From the NCBI RefSeq assembly GCF_016650635.1, contig NZ_JAEKFI010000005.1, positions 124,001 through 188,000 of the forward strand: 64,000 nucleotides of DNA, in the 5' to 3' direction. The notes below the pieces were generated by a model. The model was not told the origin of the DNA. It did not search any database and was given only the letters and a program-made list of their open reading frames with translations. Shown here one piece after another: positions 25,262-34,446 of this stretch. Numbering within the stretch: the first letter of the stretch is position 1; each line of letters begins with the position of its first letter. The translations under genes and the position numbers were made by a program. This stretch comes from Pseudomonas sp. TH43. GTDB lineage: Bacteria; Pseudomonadota; Gammaproteobacteria; Pseudomonadales; Pseudomonadaceae.

Positions 25262-26062
25262 TTAGAGCCAATAAGGAATGCGGCGCATATAGCGATTAAA
25301 AACCATAACCGCGACCGCCCACCCAATAACTGCCATTACAGCAGCAAAAATCCAACTTTGCGAAGAAGGAACGTTACCGAGAAGCGGCCCGCGCGTAATC
25401 TCTAACAAATGATAAACTGGATTGAAACTGAGTAGATATGCCGCATGCCGTGCGGGGAGTAGTGACGGTGCCCACATGATAGGGGTAAGATAAAATATCA
25501 CCTGAGTTGCGTTGACAATTATTTGAGTGATATCGCGAAACCGTGTGCTCAAAACCCCTAGCACCAAAGATATCCATAGCATATTAATGGCCAACAGCAA
25601 GAAACCTGGCACGACCAGCAGCATTGACAACGTTAACGATTTACCGACTATAAGAAACACAATAGGCACAATGACAATGTTATGTGCCAACACAATTGTA
25701 TTTCGCCAAAAACAACGCAGCACATGCACAAACAAAGGAATATTAAGCTGCTTAATAATTGCCTCTGCAGAAGTAAATGCAACGCACCCTTCCGAAACGA
25801 TAGAGGACATGAACCCCCATAGCACGATACCAATCGCCAAAAAGGGCAAGTATTCCTGCATGGGTGTATTAAAAATTTGCCCAAACACCAAGCCGATGGA
25901 AGCAATCATTACTCCCATGCTAACAGTCAGCCAGAATGCTCCCAATGAAGAGCGGCGGTATCTTTGTCTAACATCCTGCCACCCGAGCATACCGACAAGT
26001 TGAAAACGCTTTGTTGCAGAAGCGATATCAATCAAAGCGTTACTTATTAAACTATTAGTCAT
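25262..26062 (-). CDS. wzm: O-antigen/polysaccharide ABC exporter permease (Wzm)
   Basis: A 266-residue ABC-2 type membrane protein with about six helices. The N-terminal cytoplasmic stretch WQDVRQRYRRSSLGAFWLTV is the diagnostic motif of Wzm/KpsM/TagG permeases. The C-terminal region has FYLTPIMWAPSLLP and FNPVYHLLEITRGPLLGN. It forms the channel for lipid-linked glycan with Wzt. The gene begins after a 527-base gene-free gap, so the promoter for wzm-wzt and the two large transferases is probably there. Confidence 0.93.
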   Translation of the reverse strand: MTNSLISNALIDIASATKRFQLVGMLGWQDVRQRYRRSSLGAFWLTVSMGVMIASIGLVFGQIFNTPMQEYLPFLAIGIVLWGFMSSIVSEGCVAFTSAEAIIKQLNIPLFVHVLRCFWRNTIVLAHNIVIVPIVFLIVGKSLTLSMLLVVPGFLLLAINMLWISLVLGVLSTRFRDITQIIVNATQVIFYLTPIMWAPSLLPARHAAYLLSFNPVYHLLEITRGPLLGNVPSSQSWIFAAVMAVIGWAVAVMVFNRYMRRIPYWL

Positions 26063-26589
26063 TATTCAAGCCATATCCAGTTGAAACTTCGACGAAGGGG
26101 AGGCACGCTCTCCTCGTCACTTATATCAAATAATGTCTCTAATCATCTTTTCGCCAATCTGACGAGTTCCGCTATAAAACTTAATACCTAATTCGTCACT
26201 CCAAATTTCGAGAAATGAATCGATCTCAAAACCCAAACAGGATCACATTTTAAACGAATGAGCAAGGCTTCGTCACCATTTTTATTAGAGTTTGAAACGA
26301 CTGATCGTCCTATATGAAGTAGTAGGACTCTCCGACTGCAATTCCAACATGCATTCACCAGTCAAAAATGACTAAAAACATATGCAAGGACTTTCGCGGA
26401 TGGCTAAATAAACACATTACCAACAGCAGAAATAAATCAGAAAAACAAGCCGGATCAAAACGGAGAACTATACATTGATTTATTTTATTTTTTTACATCC
26501 TTGCGATCAAAAACCTATTGCTCAAACGCCTTTTTCATACATGGAATATTGGCTTGACATCAACTGCCAAACCAATATTGCGGAAAGTA
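26063..26589. other. 527-base AT-rich gap without a gene
   Basis: No frame on either strand here resembles a protein family; a short plus-strand frame starting at 26475 runs antisense into the next gene and looks accidental. At 26545-26556/26568-26579 a 12-base inverted repeat (AATATTGGCTTG / CAAACCAATATT, one mismatch) lies ten bases past the stop of the GT2 gene and could end its message. The rest presumably holds the wzm promoter; it may be the scar of a lost gene. Confidence 0.5.
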
Positions 26590-27672
26590 CTATTTACCAA
26601 GTCGAGCGTATACTCGTTGCAGGACACGTAGAACGCGAGATTTTTGTTGACTTATTACCGCTACCACCTTTGGTCGCAGCACGTCGATTTCACCTAACTC
26701 TTTTTGAAACCATCTATCATCCAAAGCATATTGTTCCATCATGACTTTCGAGTGCTCGGGACTATTAAGAAGTTCGTTCAGCTTCAACATTCCAATCATT
26801 TGATAGGGTTTCCCTAACCATTGATTGTAGTTCATCAACAACAGAGCTTTCTCAATATCAAGATGTATATCAGACGGTATATCTTTATTTTTCAGCACAT
26901 CTGAAAAGCCATCCTGAAGCTGCTTGGAAGTAACATCTGCAAAGAAATGTTCCGCAATCAGATAATGCTCATTTATTGTTCTGATCGAATTCGTGACAGT
27001 TTGGCTACTCGCGTTTTCACCAGGCATCACTCGAAAACAAATGAGATCTTTATCAAAAATATGGATAGGGTAATTTTTTACCAGACGTATCCACATATCC
27101 ATGTCAGGCAGTTGGCGAAGCCGATTATTGTACGACCCTAACCGCTCAAAACACGAACGCCTGATAAGCATTGTAGGGTGGCAAATGCAGTTGCCTAAAT
27201 CGAAAAAATGACGTAGCCAAGCTCCTTGGCTACGGTTTGGCTGATCAAAAACTCCTCCCCAAGGAATCGTATTCTTATCAATACCTTTCCCTTCCTTGTC
27301 GACAAATTTTGCTTTTCCAAAGCAGGCACCAATCTCCGGATTTTCCCGCATGAATTGAACCTGGAATGAAAGCTTATCCTGACCGATCCAATAATCATCT
27401 GAGTTGATTAACGCGACAAACTCACCAGAGGCCTTGGAAATCAAATCATTGGTGACGACACAGGCACCCTTGTTAACTTCCGATGGAAAAAACCTGATTC
27501 TTTCATCGTGGAAATTCGCAACCACATCTCTAGTCGAATCAGACGAACCATCATCAGCTATCAAAAACTCGAAATCAACGCCAGTCTGGGCGAGAACACT
27601 TTTTATTGTCTCGGTAACAAATCCAGCATGATTATAGGTAGCCATTACTACAGAAACGGTAGGCTTTTTCAT
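26590..27672 (-). CDS. Family 2 glycosyltransferase
   Basis: A 360-residue GT-A transferase. The N-terminal nucleotide-sugar fold has TVSVVMATYNHAGFVTETIK, FLIADDGSSDST, and the metal-binding DXD-like motif NSDDYW near residue 92. Later HPTMLIRRSCFERLG and LPDMDMWIRL mark the acceptor side with the catalytic acidic residue. The last 100 residues are helical. Donor and acceptor are unknown; a role in O-chain assembly follows from context. GGAG lies nine bases before the ATG, and the start overlaps the stop of the preceding transferase gene by four bases (ATGA). Confidence 0.85.
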   Translation of the reverse strand: MKKPTVSVVMATYNHAGFVTETIKSVLAQTGVDFEFLIADDGSSDSTRDVVANFHDERIRFFPSEVNKGACVVTNDLISKASGEFVALINSDDYWIGQDKLSFQVQFMRENPEIGACFGKAKFVDKEGKGIDKNTIPWGGVFDQPNRSQGAWLRHFFDLGNCICHPTMLIRRSCFERLGSYNNRLRQLPDMDMWIRLVKNYPIHIFDKDLICFRVMPGENASSQTVTNSIRTINEHYLIAEHFFADVTSKQLQDGFSDVLKNKDIPSDIHLDIEKALLLMNYNQWLGKPYQMIGMLKLNELLNSPEHSKVMMEQYALDDRWFQKELGEIDVLRPKVVAVISQQKSRVLRVLQRVYARLGK

Positions 27673-28628
27673 CTTGATCGGCTCCGATTCAAAACTCGTG
27701 AAAGCAAGTCCTTCACTGCAACGGGAACTATTAATTTCAGCATCATCAAAATGATCGGAGGCGTATAACGAACGAAGGCAGGAACTGCACGCAAAACGGG
27801 TTGGCTCACGGCTTCAGTAGCATGTCCAATTTGAGACACCTTGATTACATGTCGAAGATGACTGCCCAGTTTTTCGAAATCGTCATGAAAAACAAATTCG
27901 GTTAACTCATCGTAAGCAGGCAATAAATCGAGTTGTGCTTTCAGCTTTTCGATATGCGGGGTTTGTGTCCAAACGCCTCCGCCATGCAGACGGTACACCG
28001 ACATTGGTTCTTCAAGGAAACCGATAAGAGTGCTTTTCGCGATCACAATATTGGTGATCCAGTCATAGGACTTAATATCAAATAATTTTTCGGGAATACG
28101 AGTCAATGCAGTTCGTCGATACATACATGTAGAAAAATTCCCGACGATATTATCAGCTATTAACTCCCGAGCGCTGATCAATCTGTAGCCCTGGGATGCG
28201 GCTACACGCGCACTTATCTGAGCACTGTCCTCAACATAAACAAAATAATTGACAGAGCAAAGGTCAGACTCCCAATGATCTCTCAAGAATTCCGCCTGAC
28301 GCTCGAGTTTTAGAGGGCTGGTCCAGTAGTCATCTCCCTCCAAGACCGCCACGTATTCTCCAGTACATGCAGCAAAGCCACGCTTGTAGTTCTTGGTTAT
28401 TCCCAGATTTTCACTGTAATCAAGATATTTAAAAGCAAAGCGGGCATCCTTCCCTTCGTACTCTCTGATTATAGTGAGCGTATCATCAGTTGATTTGTCA
28501 TCAGCAACAACCAGCTCAATTGTGCCATCAAAGCGCTGTTCGATTAGGGCATCCAAAGCCTGCCGAATATGCTTTTGATGGTTAAATGAAACCAAGAGAA
28601 CTGATATATTGCGCGTTTTGTCCGACAC
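27669..28628 (-). CDS. Family 2 glycosyltransferase
   Basis: A 319-residue GT-A transferase with NISVLLVSFNHQKHIRQALD, LVVADDKSTDDT and the donor-binding EGDDYW near residue 98. The middle carries YRRTALTRIP and SYDWITNIVI, where an acidic catalytic residue is expected. The C-terminus is hydrophobic (IILMMLKLIVPVAV) and could bind the membrane. Start is a GTG at 28628, supported by AGGGAAG upstream. It is translationally coupled to the next GT2 gene. Substrate not recognised. Confidence 0.85.
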   Translation of the reverse strand: MSDKTRNISVLLVSFNHQKHIRQALDALIEQRFDGTIELVVADDKSTDDTLTIIREYEGKDARFAFKYLDYSENLGITKNYKRGFAACTGEYVAVLEGDDYWTSPLKLERQAEFLRDHWESDLCSVNYFVYVEDSAQISARVAASQGYRLISARELIADNIVGNFSTCMYRRTALTRIPEKLFDIKSYDWITNIVIAKSTLIGFLEEPMSVYRLHGGGVWTQTPHIEKLKAQLDLLPAYDELTEFVFHDDFEKLGSHLRHVIKVSQIGHATEAVSQPVLRAVPAFVRYTPPIILMMLKLIVPVAVKDLLSRVLNRSRSR

Positions 28629-28791
28629 GTTGCGTCACTTCCCTACTTAAACTCATAACATGGCTGAATCCGTTCATACAGATATTGGAGCGCAAGGCCT
28701 CCTAAATGCATGACAGCAAATTCTGGTTTAAGAGAGACGTTAGGCCTATCAATGATAACCTGCTACCTCTCTCCCTCTACCTTGCCCGATT

Positions 28792-29874
28792 TTAGTACCT
28801 GATAGATCTTTTGATAATACGGCAAATCATGTCTATCTCTTCTCGCGACAGCGTGTGGTATAGAGGCAGACAAATGATTCGACGAGAAATATCCTCAGAG
28901 ATAGGAGACCGCTGATCATTTACATACGGCAGCTCGGACAATGAAGGATAGAAATAACGTCTTGGGTAGACATTATTCAAATTCAGCTCTGCCATGACAT
29001 GCAGAAGCGTATTCTCGTTCTCGAATATCACGGGAAAATATGAGTTATTGTAATCAGTGTCTTCAGCAATTCTCTGAAACCGGATAGGAAGTTCCGTAAG
29101 TTCAGACTTGTAATGCTCACACAGCGCTTTTCGAACCTCAAGAATCTCTTCAACATATTTGAGATTCGTCAACCCCATGGCGGCATGCACCTCGGAGTTC
29201 TTGCCATTCACACCCACACCGCCGAACTCAGTGAGAGACGAATGGCCAAAATTTCGCATCATTGCCATGTTTTTCAGAATATCAGGATTCGACGTAGTTA
29301 CAGCGCCCCCTTCAATAGTATGAAAAAGCTTAGTGGCATGAAAGCTACAGGTTGAAACATCACCATAGCTCAACAACGAACGCTTTTTATATTGAGTACC
29401 GAACGCGTGAGCGGCGTCATAAATAACGCGCAGCTGATGTTTTTGTGCAATCCTCTCAATTGCTTCTACATCACATGGATTGCCAAATACATGTGTTGCC
29501 AAAATGGCGGAGGTCCGCGATGTAATCGCCTGCTCGATTTTTTCCGGGTCAATATTCAGAGTATCCGGGCAGATATCAACCATAACAGGATCACAACGTT
29601 CCCAGACAATACTGGAAGTAGTCGCCACATAACTGAACGGAGTGGTGATGATTTCACCCTGCAAATCGAGCGCTCGAATCGCAATTTGAAGCGCGATAGT
29701 ACCATTACTGAGAAACAGCAAATGGTCGACGTCAAGCTTTTCCTTGAGCTTTAATTCAAGCTCGTTCACCAACGGCCCATTATTGGTAAACCATTCACGT
29801 TCCCAAACCCCTTGCAGATAAGTCTGAAACTCACCAAAGGGAGGGACAAACGGCTTCGTAACTGTAATATTCAT
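28792..29874 (-). CDS. vioA: DegT-family sugar aminotransferase (VioA-like)
   Basis: A 360-residue PLP-dependent aminotransferase of the DegT/DnrJ/EryC1/StrS family. The opening ITVTKPFVPPFGEF and the segment ReWFTNNGPLVNELELKLKE closely recall VioA, which makes dTDP-4-amino-4,6-dideoxy-D-glucose (viosamine) from dTDP-4-keto-6-deoxyglucose. The PLP lysine is in SFHATKLFHTIEGG near residue 180, and the cofactor aspartate is in YDAAHAFG. RmlA and RmlB in the same locus supply its substrate. The upstream in-frame TTG (29892) was rejected; ATG 29874 has only a GGGG stretch before it. Confidence 0.8.
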   Translation of the reverse strand: MNITVTKPFVPPFGEFQTYLQGVWEREWFTNNGPLVNELELKLKEKLDVDHLLFLSNGTIALQIAIRALDLQGEIITTPFSYVATTSSIVWERCDPVMVDICPDTLNIDPEKIEQAITSRTSAILATHVFGNPCDVEAIERIAQKHQLRVIYDAAHAFGTQYKKRSLLSYGDVSTCSFHATKLFHTIEGGAVTTSNPDILKNMAMMRNFGHSSLTEFGGVGVNGKNSEVHAAMGLTNLKYVEEILEVRKALCEHYKSELTELPIRFQRIAEDTDYNNSYFPVIFENENTLLHVMAELNLNNVYPRRYFYPSLSELPYVNDQRSPISEDISRRIICLPLYHTLSREEIDMICRIIKRSIRY

Positions 29875-30098
29875 GAACGCCCCGACAAGCAAAACGACTA
29901 CTTAGTTCTGTTAAAAATGATTGCATTTCAATACTACGAAGAGCTGAACATCTCTCGAACGAACAAATTGCGAGCCCTGACAACTGGAAATTTGACTCTC
30001 TTTCCGAGGCTAACACGGCACCTCAAACGCCGAACGAGGATACCGTAAAATGCCACTGAATCATACCGCCCCCCCCTTGCCAAGCGAGGGCAGGAGAC

Positions 30099-32093
30099 TC
30101 AGGGATCGAGACTGCGCTGCTGATAAATCCAGTCCACTATTTCGCCATCAGGCGAGTAGCCACTAACCGTTTCCCGCAGGAGCTGACGAACGCGTGAGTA
30201 GTCGTCCTGCTCAACAGCGACCAGCAATTCTCCCAATCTGGCCTTTAGCACATCCCACGGCACATGATCTTCATCCGCACTCATGATCATGGGATGAGAA
30301 GTCGCTGAAACATTGTCGCCTATCAGCAGTTCCTCATAGAGCTTCTCGCCAGGACGAAGACCGGTGAACTCGATAGCGATGTCCCCTTGAGGAGTTTTTT
30401 CCGATCGAACGCTCAATCCTGATAGATGGATCATTTTCTCTGCCAACTCGACAATCTTGACTGGCTCCCCCATATCAAGAACGAAAACGTCCCCACCCTG
30501 CCCCATTGATCCCGCCTGGATTACCAATTGGGCGGCCTCGGGTATTGTCATGAAGTATCGGGTGATCTTCGGATGAGTGACCGTCAAGGGCCCCCCCGAC
30601 TTGATCTGGCTGTGAAAGAGCGGAATCACAGAGCCTGACGAGCCGAGCACGTTGCCAAAGCGCACCATCGTAAAGCGGGTTTTGTTCACTCGCGAGATGT
30701 TGCCCTTGTCACCAAACAGCACCGGAGCCATTTCACGACTCAGCGCCTGCAAAATCAGTTCCGCGAGCCGCTTGGTACTTCCCATGACATTCGTTGGACG
30801 GACCGCTTTGTCTGTGGAAATTAGAACAAAGTTCGACACCCCCGTTTGCAACGCCGCCTGCGCAGTGTTCAAGGTGCCAACGACGTTATTGAGTACACCT
30901 TCGGCGATGTTATGTTCAACCATTGGCACATGTTTATAAGCAGCCGCGTGATAAACCGTGTCGACCCTCCAGGTCTTCATCACATCCTGAAGTTTGTGCG
31001 GATGACGGATAGAGCCAAGGATCGGAAGCAGGCGAATCGAGATCGATTCACGGTCTTTTCGGCGCTCAAGCTCAGATAGAATGCTGTAAAGGTTGAATTC
31101 GCCATGATCAAATAACAAAAGCGCAGTAGGCCCCAATAAAAAAATCTGCCGGCAAAGCTCTGCGCCTATAGAACCACCGGCACCCGTAACCATCACGACC
31201 TTGCCTTTTATACAATGAGCCAGCAAATCCGCTCGTGCCGGTACGGAATCACGCCCCAGAAGATCAGCAATATCGACCTCTTGAATATCATCGACTTTCA
31301 CTCGACCACTGGCCAGGTCAGTGAAATTGGGAACGCTTCTGATATGCAGCGGAAAGCCTTCGAGGAGGTTAAGAATTTCGCGGCGGCGCGCCCGCGTTGA
31401 CGAAGGCAATGCCAGGAGAATCTCCTGAGCGCCCGTCACATCAATCATTTGTTGTATATGCTTTGGCTTATAAACTTGAAGTCCGGAAATCGACCGATCG
31501 GCGATACTCGAATCATCATCAATAAAAGCAACAGGCCGCATTACCCGGCCCATACGCAATGCTGCAACAAGTTGGTTGCCAGCAACCCCAGCACCATAAA
31601 CTGCAACCTTTGTCAGACCATCATCGCGATTGGTGAATGGCACATGCTGGGCAGCCGAAAACCAATCTCCCATGAAATACTGGCGCATGCACAAACGCAA
31701 TCCACCAATAATCACTAGACTTAACCACCAGTAATTGAAAATGATGGAACGCGGCACTACGCTCGCGTGATTGCTATACCAGTAGACGACCACCGCAAGT
31801 ATCAGCGACGAAAGACTGACAGCCTTGACAATGGCAATAAGCGCGTCATTACCAAAATACCGCATCACCGCACGGTACATCCCGATACGTATGAACAGCG
31901 GGATGGCGACAATGGGCGCGCTCACGAAAAGCCATGCATGCACCCTGATCGGGTTGTACATGTCATCAATGCCCAAGCGGACGATAAACGCTAACCAGAG
32001 TGCCAGCCAGACCAGCACAACGTCGCTGGCGACCTGTAGCAGGCGCTTCTGCCGACGTGGCAACCCCAGTAAAAATGAACGTAGTTTATCCAT
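30099..32093 (-). CDS. wbpM: UDP-GlcNAc 4,6-dehydratase, WbpM/PglF type
   Basis: A 664-residue membrane protein. Four N-terminal helices (about residues 18-140) are followed by a first Rossmann-like CoA-binding domain (VAVYGAGVAGNQLVAALRMG, about 165) and a catalytic SDR domain (VMVTGAGGSIGAELCRQIF, about 300). The active site reads STDKAVRPTNVMGSTKRLAE, with Met where classical SDRs have Tyr, as in the WbpM group. It converts UDP-GlcNAc to UDP-4-keto-6-deoxy-GlcNAc, precursor of QuiNAc and FucNAc. In P. aeruginosa wbpM also closes the O-antigen locus; here more genes follow it. Confidence 0.93.
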   Translation of the reverse strand: MDKLRSFLLGLPRRQKRLLQVASDVVLVWLALWLAFIVRLGIDDMYNPIRVHAWLFVSAPIVAIPLFIRIGMYRAVMRYFGNDALIAIVKAVSLSSLILAVVVYWYSNHASVVPRSIIFNYWWLSLVIIGGLRLCMRQYFMGDWFSAAQHVPFTNRDDGLTKVAVYGAGVAGNQLVAALRMGRVMRPVAFIDDDSSIADRSISGLQVYKPKHIQQMIDVTGAQEILLALPSSTRARRREILNLLEGFPLHIRSVPNFTDLASGRVKVDDIQEVDIADLLGRDSVPARADLLAHCIKGKVVMVTGAGGSIGAELCRQIFLLGPTALLLFDHGEFNLYSILSELERRKDRESISIRLLPILGSIRHPHKLQDVMKTWRVDTVYHAAAYKHVPMVEHNIAEGVLNNVVGTLNTAQAALQTGVSNFVLISTDKAVRPTNVMGSTKRLAELILQALSREMAPVLFGDKGNISRVNKTRFTMVRFGNVLGSSGSVIPLFHSQIKSGGPLTVTHPKITRYFMTIPEAAQLVIQAGSMGQGGDVFVLDMGEPVKIVELAEKMIHLSGLSVRSEKTPQGDIAIEFTGLRPGEKLYEELLIGDNVSATSHPMIMSADEDHVPWDVLKARLGELLVAVEQDDYSRVRQLLRETVSGYSPDGEIVDWIYQQRSLDP

Positions 32094-32384
32094 TGATTCG
32101 CTCGATCACCGCTCTGCTCCTTGAACCTTATTAACGGCGGTATTGTATCCCTTTTTTTCGCCGAAATACGACCACTGAACGGAAGACAGCGAGCCTGAAA
32201 TCGAACAGCACCAAGACCTCCTCGCCCTGCCGCTCGCCACCAAGCCGCCTATGCTGTTAAACTCGCGCAAAGTCCACCTACATTCAATACTGCAACTTAC
32301 CTGACAGGCTATTTGCAGAACGTACACGCCTCTTAAATAACAGAGCACATGCGCTACACGACCGAGGCGCGAGAGATTTCAAAC

Positions 32385-33377
32385 ATGGCCGAACAACCGA
32401 AGGATAACTTCCAATTGGACCCCGCCCCATCAGTGATAACTGAACGCTCAACAGATCGCAAAAAAGTCGCCATACTTGTTTGCACTTACAACGGTCAGCG
32501 CTTTCTCAGGGAACAACTGGACTCCTTCATTAACCAAACCCATGAAAACTGGACGATCCATGCATCGGATGATGGCTCGACCGACGCGACACTGGAAATT
32601 CTTGAAGAATACAAGAAACAGCTGGGCGAAGATAAAATCGCCATCTGGCATGGCCCTCGTCAAGGCTTTGCAAAAAACTTTCTATCACTAATTAAAAATC
32701 GAGAAATTGTCGCTGATTACTTCGCATTCAGTGACCAGGACGATATCTGGCTTGCAGACAAACTGACTCGGAGTATCGCTCAGATACCTCAAACTCCCAC
32801 CAGTAAACCCCACATGTACTGCTCCAGAACAAAGCTGGTCAACGCCAACCTTGCACCCTTGGGATTTTCTCCGCTATTCAACAAGCGCCCGTGCTTTGAA
32901 AACGCATTAGTGCAAAGCCTCGCCGGTGCCAACACCATGCTGATCAACAATGCAGCTCGTAATCTGATGTGCCGAATCGTCGATGACGCCCCGGTCGTAG
33001 CACATGACTGGCTTGCGTATCTGTTGGTAACCGGGTGCGGTGGCCAGGTTGTCTTTGATCAGCAGCCTACACTGCTCTATCGTCAGCACGAGGGCAACCT
33101 GATCGGAGCGAATGCAACCTTCATAAATCAGATCATTCGAATCCTGAAAATGCTAAGTGGGCGTTTCAGCGAGTGGAGCACGCAAAACCTGATCACTCTG
33201 AACTCCATTAGAACGGAGCTCACAGAGGACAATAAATGCACCCTTGAACGATTTGAAGCTGCACGCAAAAGCGGCTTGCTCTCAAGACTTTGCCTGATGA
33301 AGAAAAGTGGAGTTCATCGGCAGACGCTCAAAGGAAACATCAGCCTGGTGGCCGCCGCAATACTTAATAAAATATAA
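32385..33377 (+). CDS. Family 2 glycosyltransferase (rhamnosyltransferase-like)
   Basis: A 330-residue GT-A transferase with KVAILVCTYNGQRFLREQLD, ASDDGSTDATLEIL and the donor motif SDQDDIWLADKL near residue 115. The later HDWLAYLLVTGCGG and LLYRQHEGNLIGAN are typical of rhamnosyltransferase-like enzymes of O-antigen loci. It is the only glycosyltransferase on the plus strand, opposite to its neighbours. The ATG at 32385 follows GAGAGATTTCAAAC and was preferred over an ATG at 32349 with no convincing site, though the longer form cannot be excluded. Donor unknown. Confidence 0.82.
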   Translation: MAEQPKDNFQLDPAPSVITERSTDRKKVAILVCTYNGQRFLREQLDSFINQTHENWTIHASDDGSTDATLEILEEYKKQLGEDKIAIWHGPRQGFAKNFLSLIKNREIVADYFAFSDQDDIWLADKLTRSIAQIPQTPTSKPHMYCSRTKLVNANLAPLGFSPLFNKRPCFENALVQSLAGANTMLINNAARNLMCRIVDDAPVVAHDWLAYLLVTGCGGQVVFDQQPTLLYRQHEGNLIGANATFINQIIRILKMLSGRFSEWSTQNLITLNSIRTELTEDNKCTLERFEAARKSGLLSRLCLMKKSGVHRQTLKGNISLVAAAILNKI

Positions 33378-33441
33378 AGGCGACGGCAACACAATAAACC
33401 GGCCATCAAAAAAATCTTCGGAGTAGCTCAGCGTTCCTCGG

Positions 33442-34446
33442 TCAGCTTGCTACTCCCGCTTCAAACTTCCATGCAAGCACTGCCAGCGGAACAAACGCTA
33501 TCAGACATCCCAGTTCGCCACTCAACCAACCTGCCCCCACAAGCAAAGCAATCGGCAATAGCCAAGCAAGGTTAATCAGCACCACAATCGAAGAGACCAG
33601 CAAATGGCTCTGGTATCGGCGCGATGCGTGTTGATAGGCGTGACTCCTATGAGCCTGATAAACCTTCTCACCTCGAAGAAGCCTCCGGATCAGTGTCAAG
33701 GTCGCGTCAACGATAAAAACACCAAGCAGTATTATCCAGCACCAAAAGTACTCAGGCCGAACCCAGGCAGACTCCAATGCGAATGCCCCCAGAATAAACC
33801 CCAGGAACCCACTGCCTGCGTCCCCCATGAAAATTCGCGCAGGAGGAAAGTTCCAGCAAAAGAAACCTGCTACAGCCCCCATCAGGATCAGCGGCTCCCA
33901 GATCAGGTCTATCGTGCCAAACCACCAGTAAATCAGACACATACCCAAACAGGCACTGATCGCTTCCGCGCTCGCCAACCCATCGATTCCATCCATAAAG
34001 TTGTAGAGATTGAGCATCCAGACCAGATAGAACGCGGCCAATACACCGCCTAACACCGAAAGGTTGACGTTTTCCCCAAAAAACTGGAGCGGTGCAAGAC
34101 CGTTAAGCCAGTACAGCGTCCAGCCTGCAGCTATAAAATGCCCGAGGAGCCGCCACTTGGCGTCTATATGACCGTGATCGTCAGCAAAACCAATGATTGC
34201 AATCAGTAACCCACCACCCAACACACCCAGCAACGACGCCCCTTCCAGGTACCCCCCCAAGACAGGGAGTGCCAGCGCACAGGCAACAACTATTGCAACT
34301 CCCCCGCCCCTTGGGGTCGGCACAGAATGAGAACTGCGCTCATTCGGGATATCCATTAAGCTTTTGGCCAATGCGTAACGACGCAACAACAAGGTCAACC
34401 CGCAGGCGACGATAAAAACCACACCCAACAACCACCAGACAATCAT
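33442..34446 (-). CDS. wbpL: Undecaprenyl-phosphate sugar-1-P transferase (WbpL/WecA family)
   Basis: A 334-residue polytopic membrane enzyme of the MraY/WecA family with about ten to eleven helices. Diagnostic motifs are PNERSSHSVPTPRGGG, the NLYNFMDGIDGLA loop with catalytic Asp residues, FMGDAGSGFLGF, and HRSHAYQHASRR. It transfers a HexNAc-1-phosphate, in WbpL proteins a QuiNAc or FucNAc phosphate, onto undecaprenyl phosphate and so starts the O-chain. Its ATG overlaps the stop of the upstream SDR gene by four bases. Together with WbpM and that SDR it forms a complete initiation module. Confidence 0.92.
   Translation of the reverse strand: MIVWWLLGVVFIVACGLTLLLRRYALAKSLMDIPNERSSHSVPTPRGGGVAIVVACALALPVLGGYLEGASLLGVLGGGLLIAIIGFADDHGHIDAKWRLLGHFIAAGWTLYWLNGLAPLQFFGENVNLSVLGGVLAAFYLVWMLNLYNFMDGIDGLASAEAISACLGMCLIYWWFGTIDLIWEPLILMGAVAGFFCWNFPPARIFMGDAGSGFLGFILGAFALESAWVRPEYFWCWIILLGVFIVDATLTLIRRLLRGEKVYQAHRSHAYQHASRRYQSHLLVSSIVVLINLAWLLPIALLVGAGWLSGELGCLIAFVPLAVLAWKFEAGVAS

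Noticed and set aside
26475..26744. 89-codon plus-strand frame with MIYFIFLHPCD start
   Set aside because: Its second half is antisense to a clear GT2 gene, there is no ribosome site, and the translation resembles nothing known.
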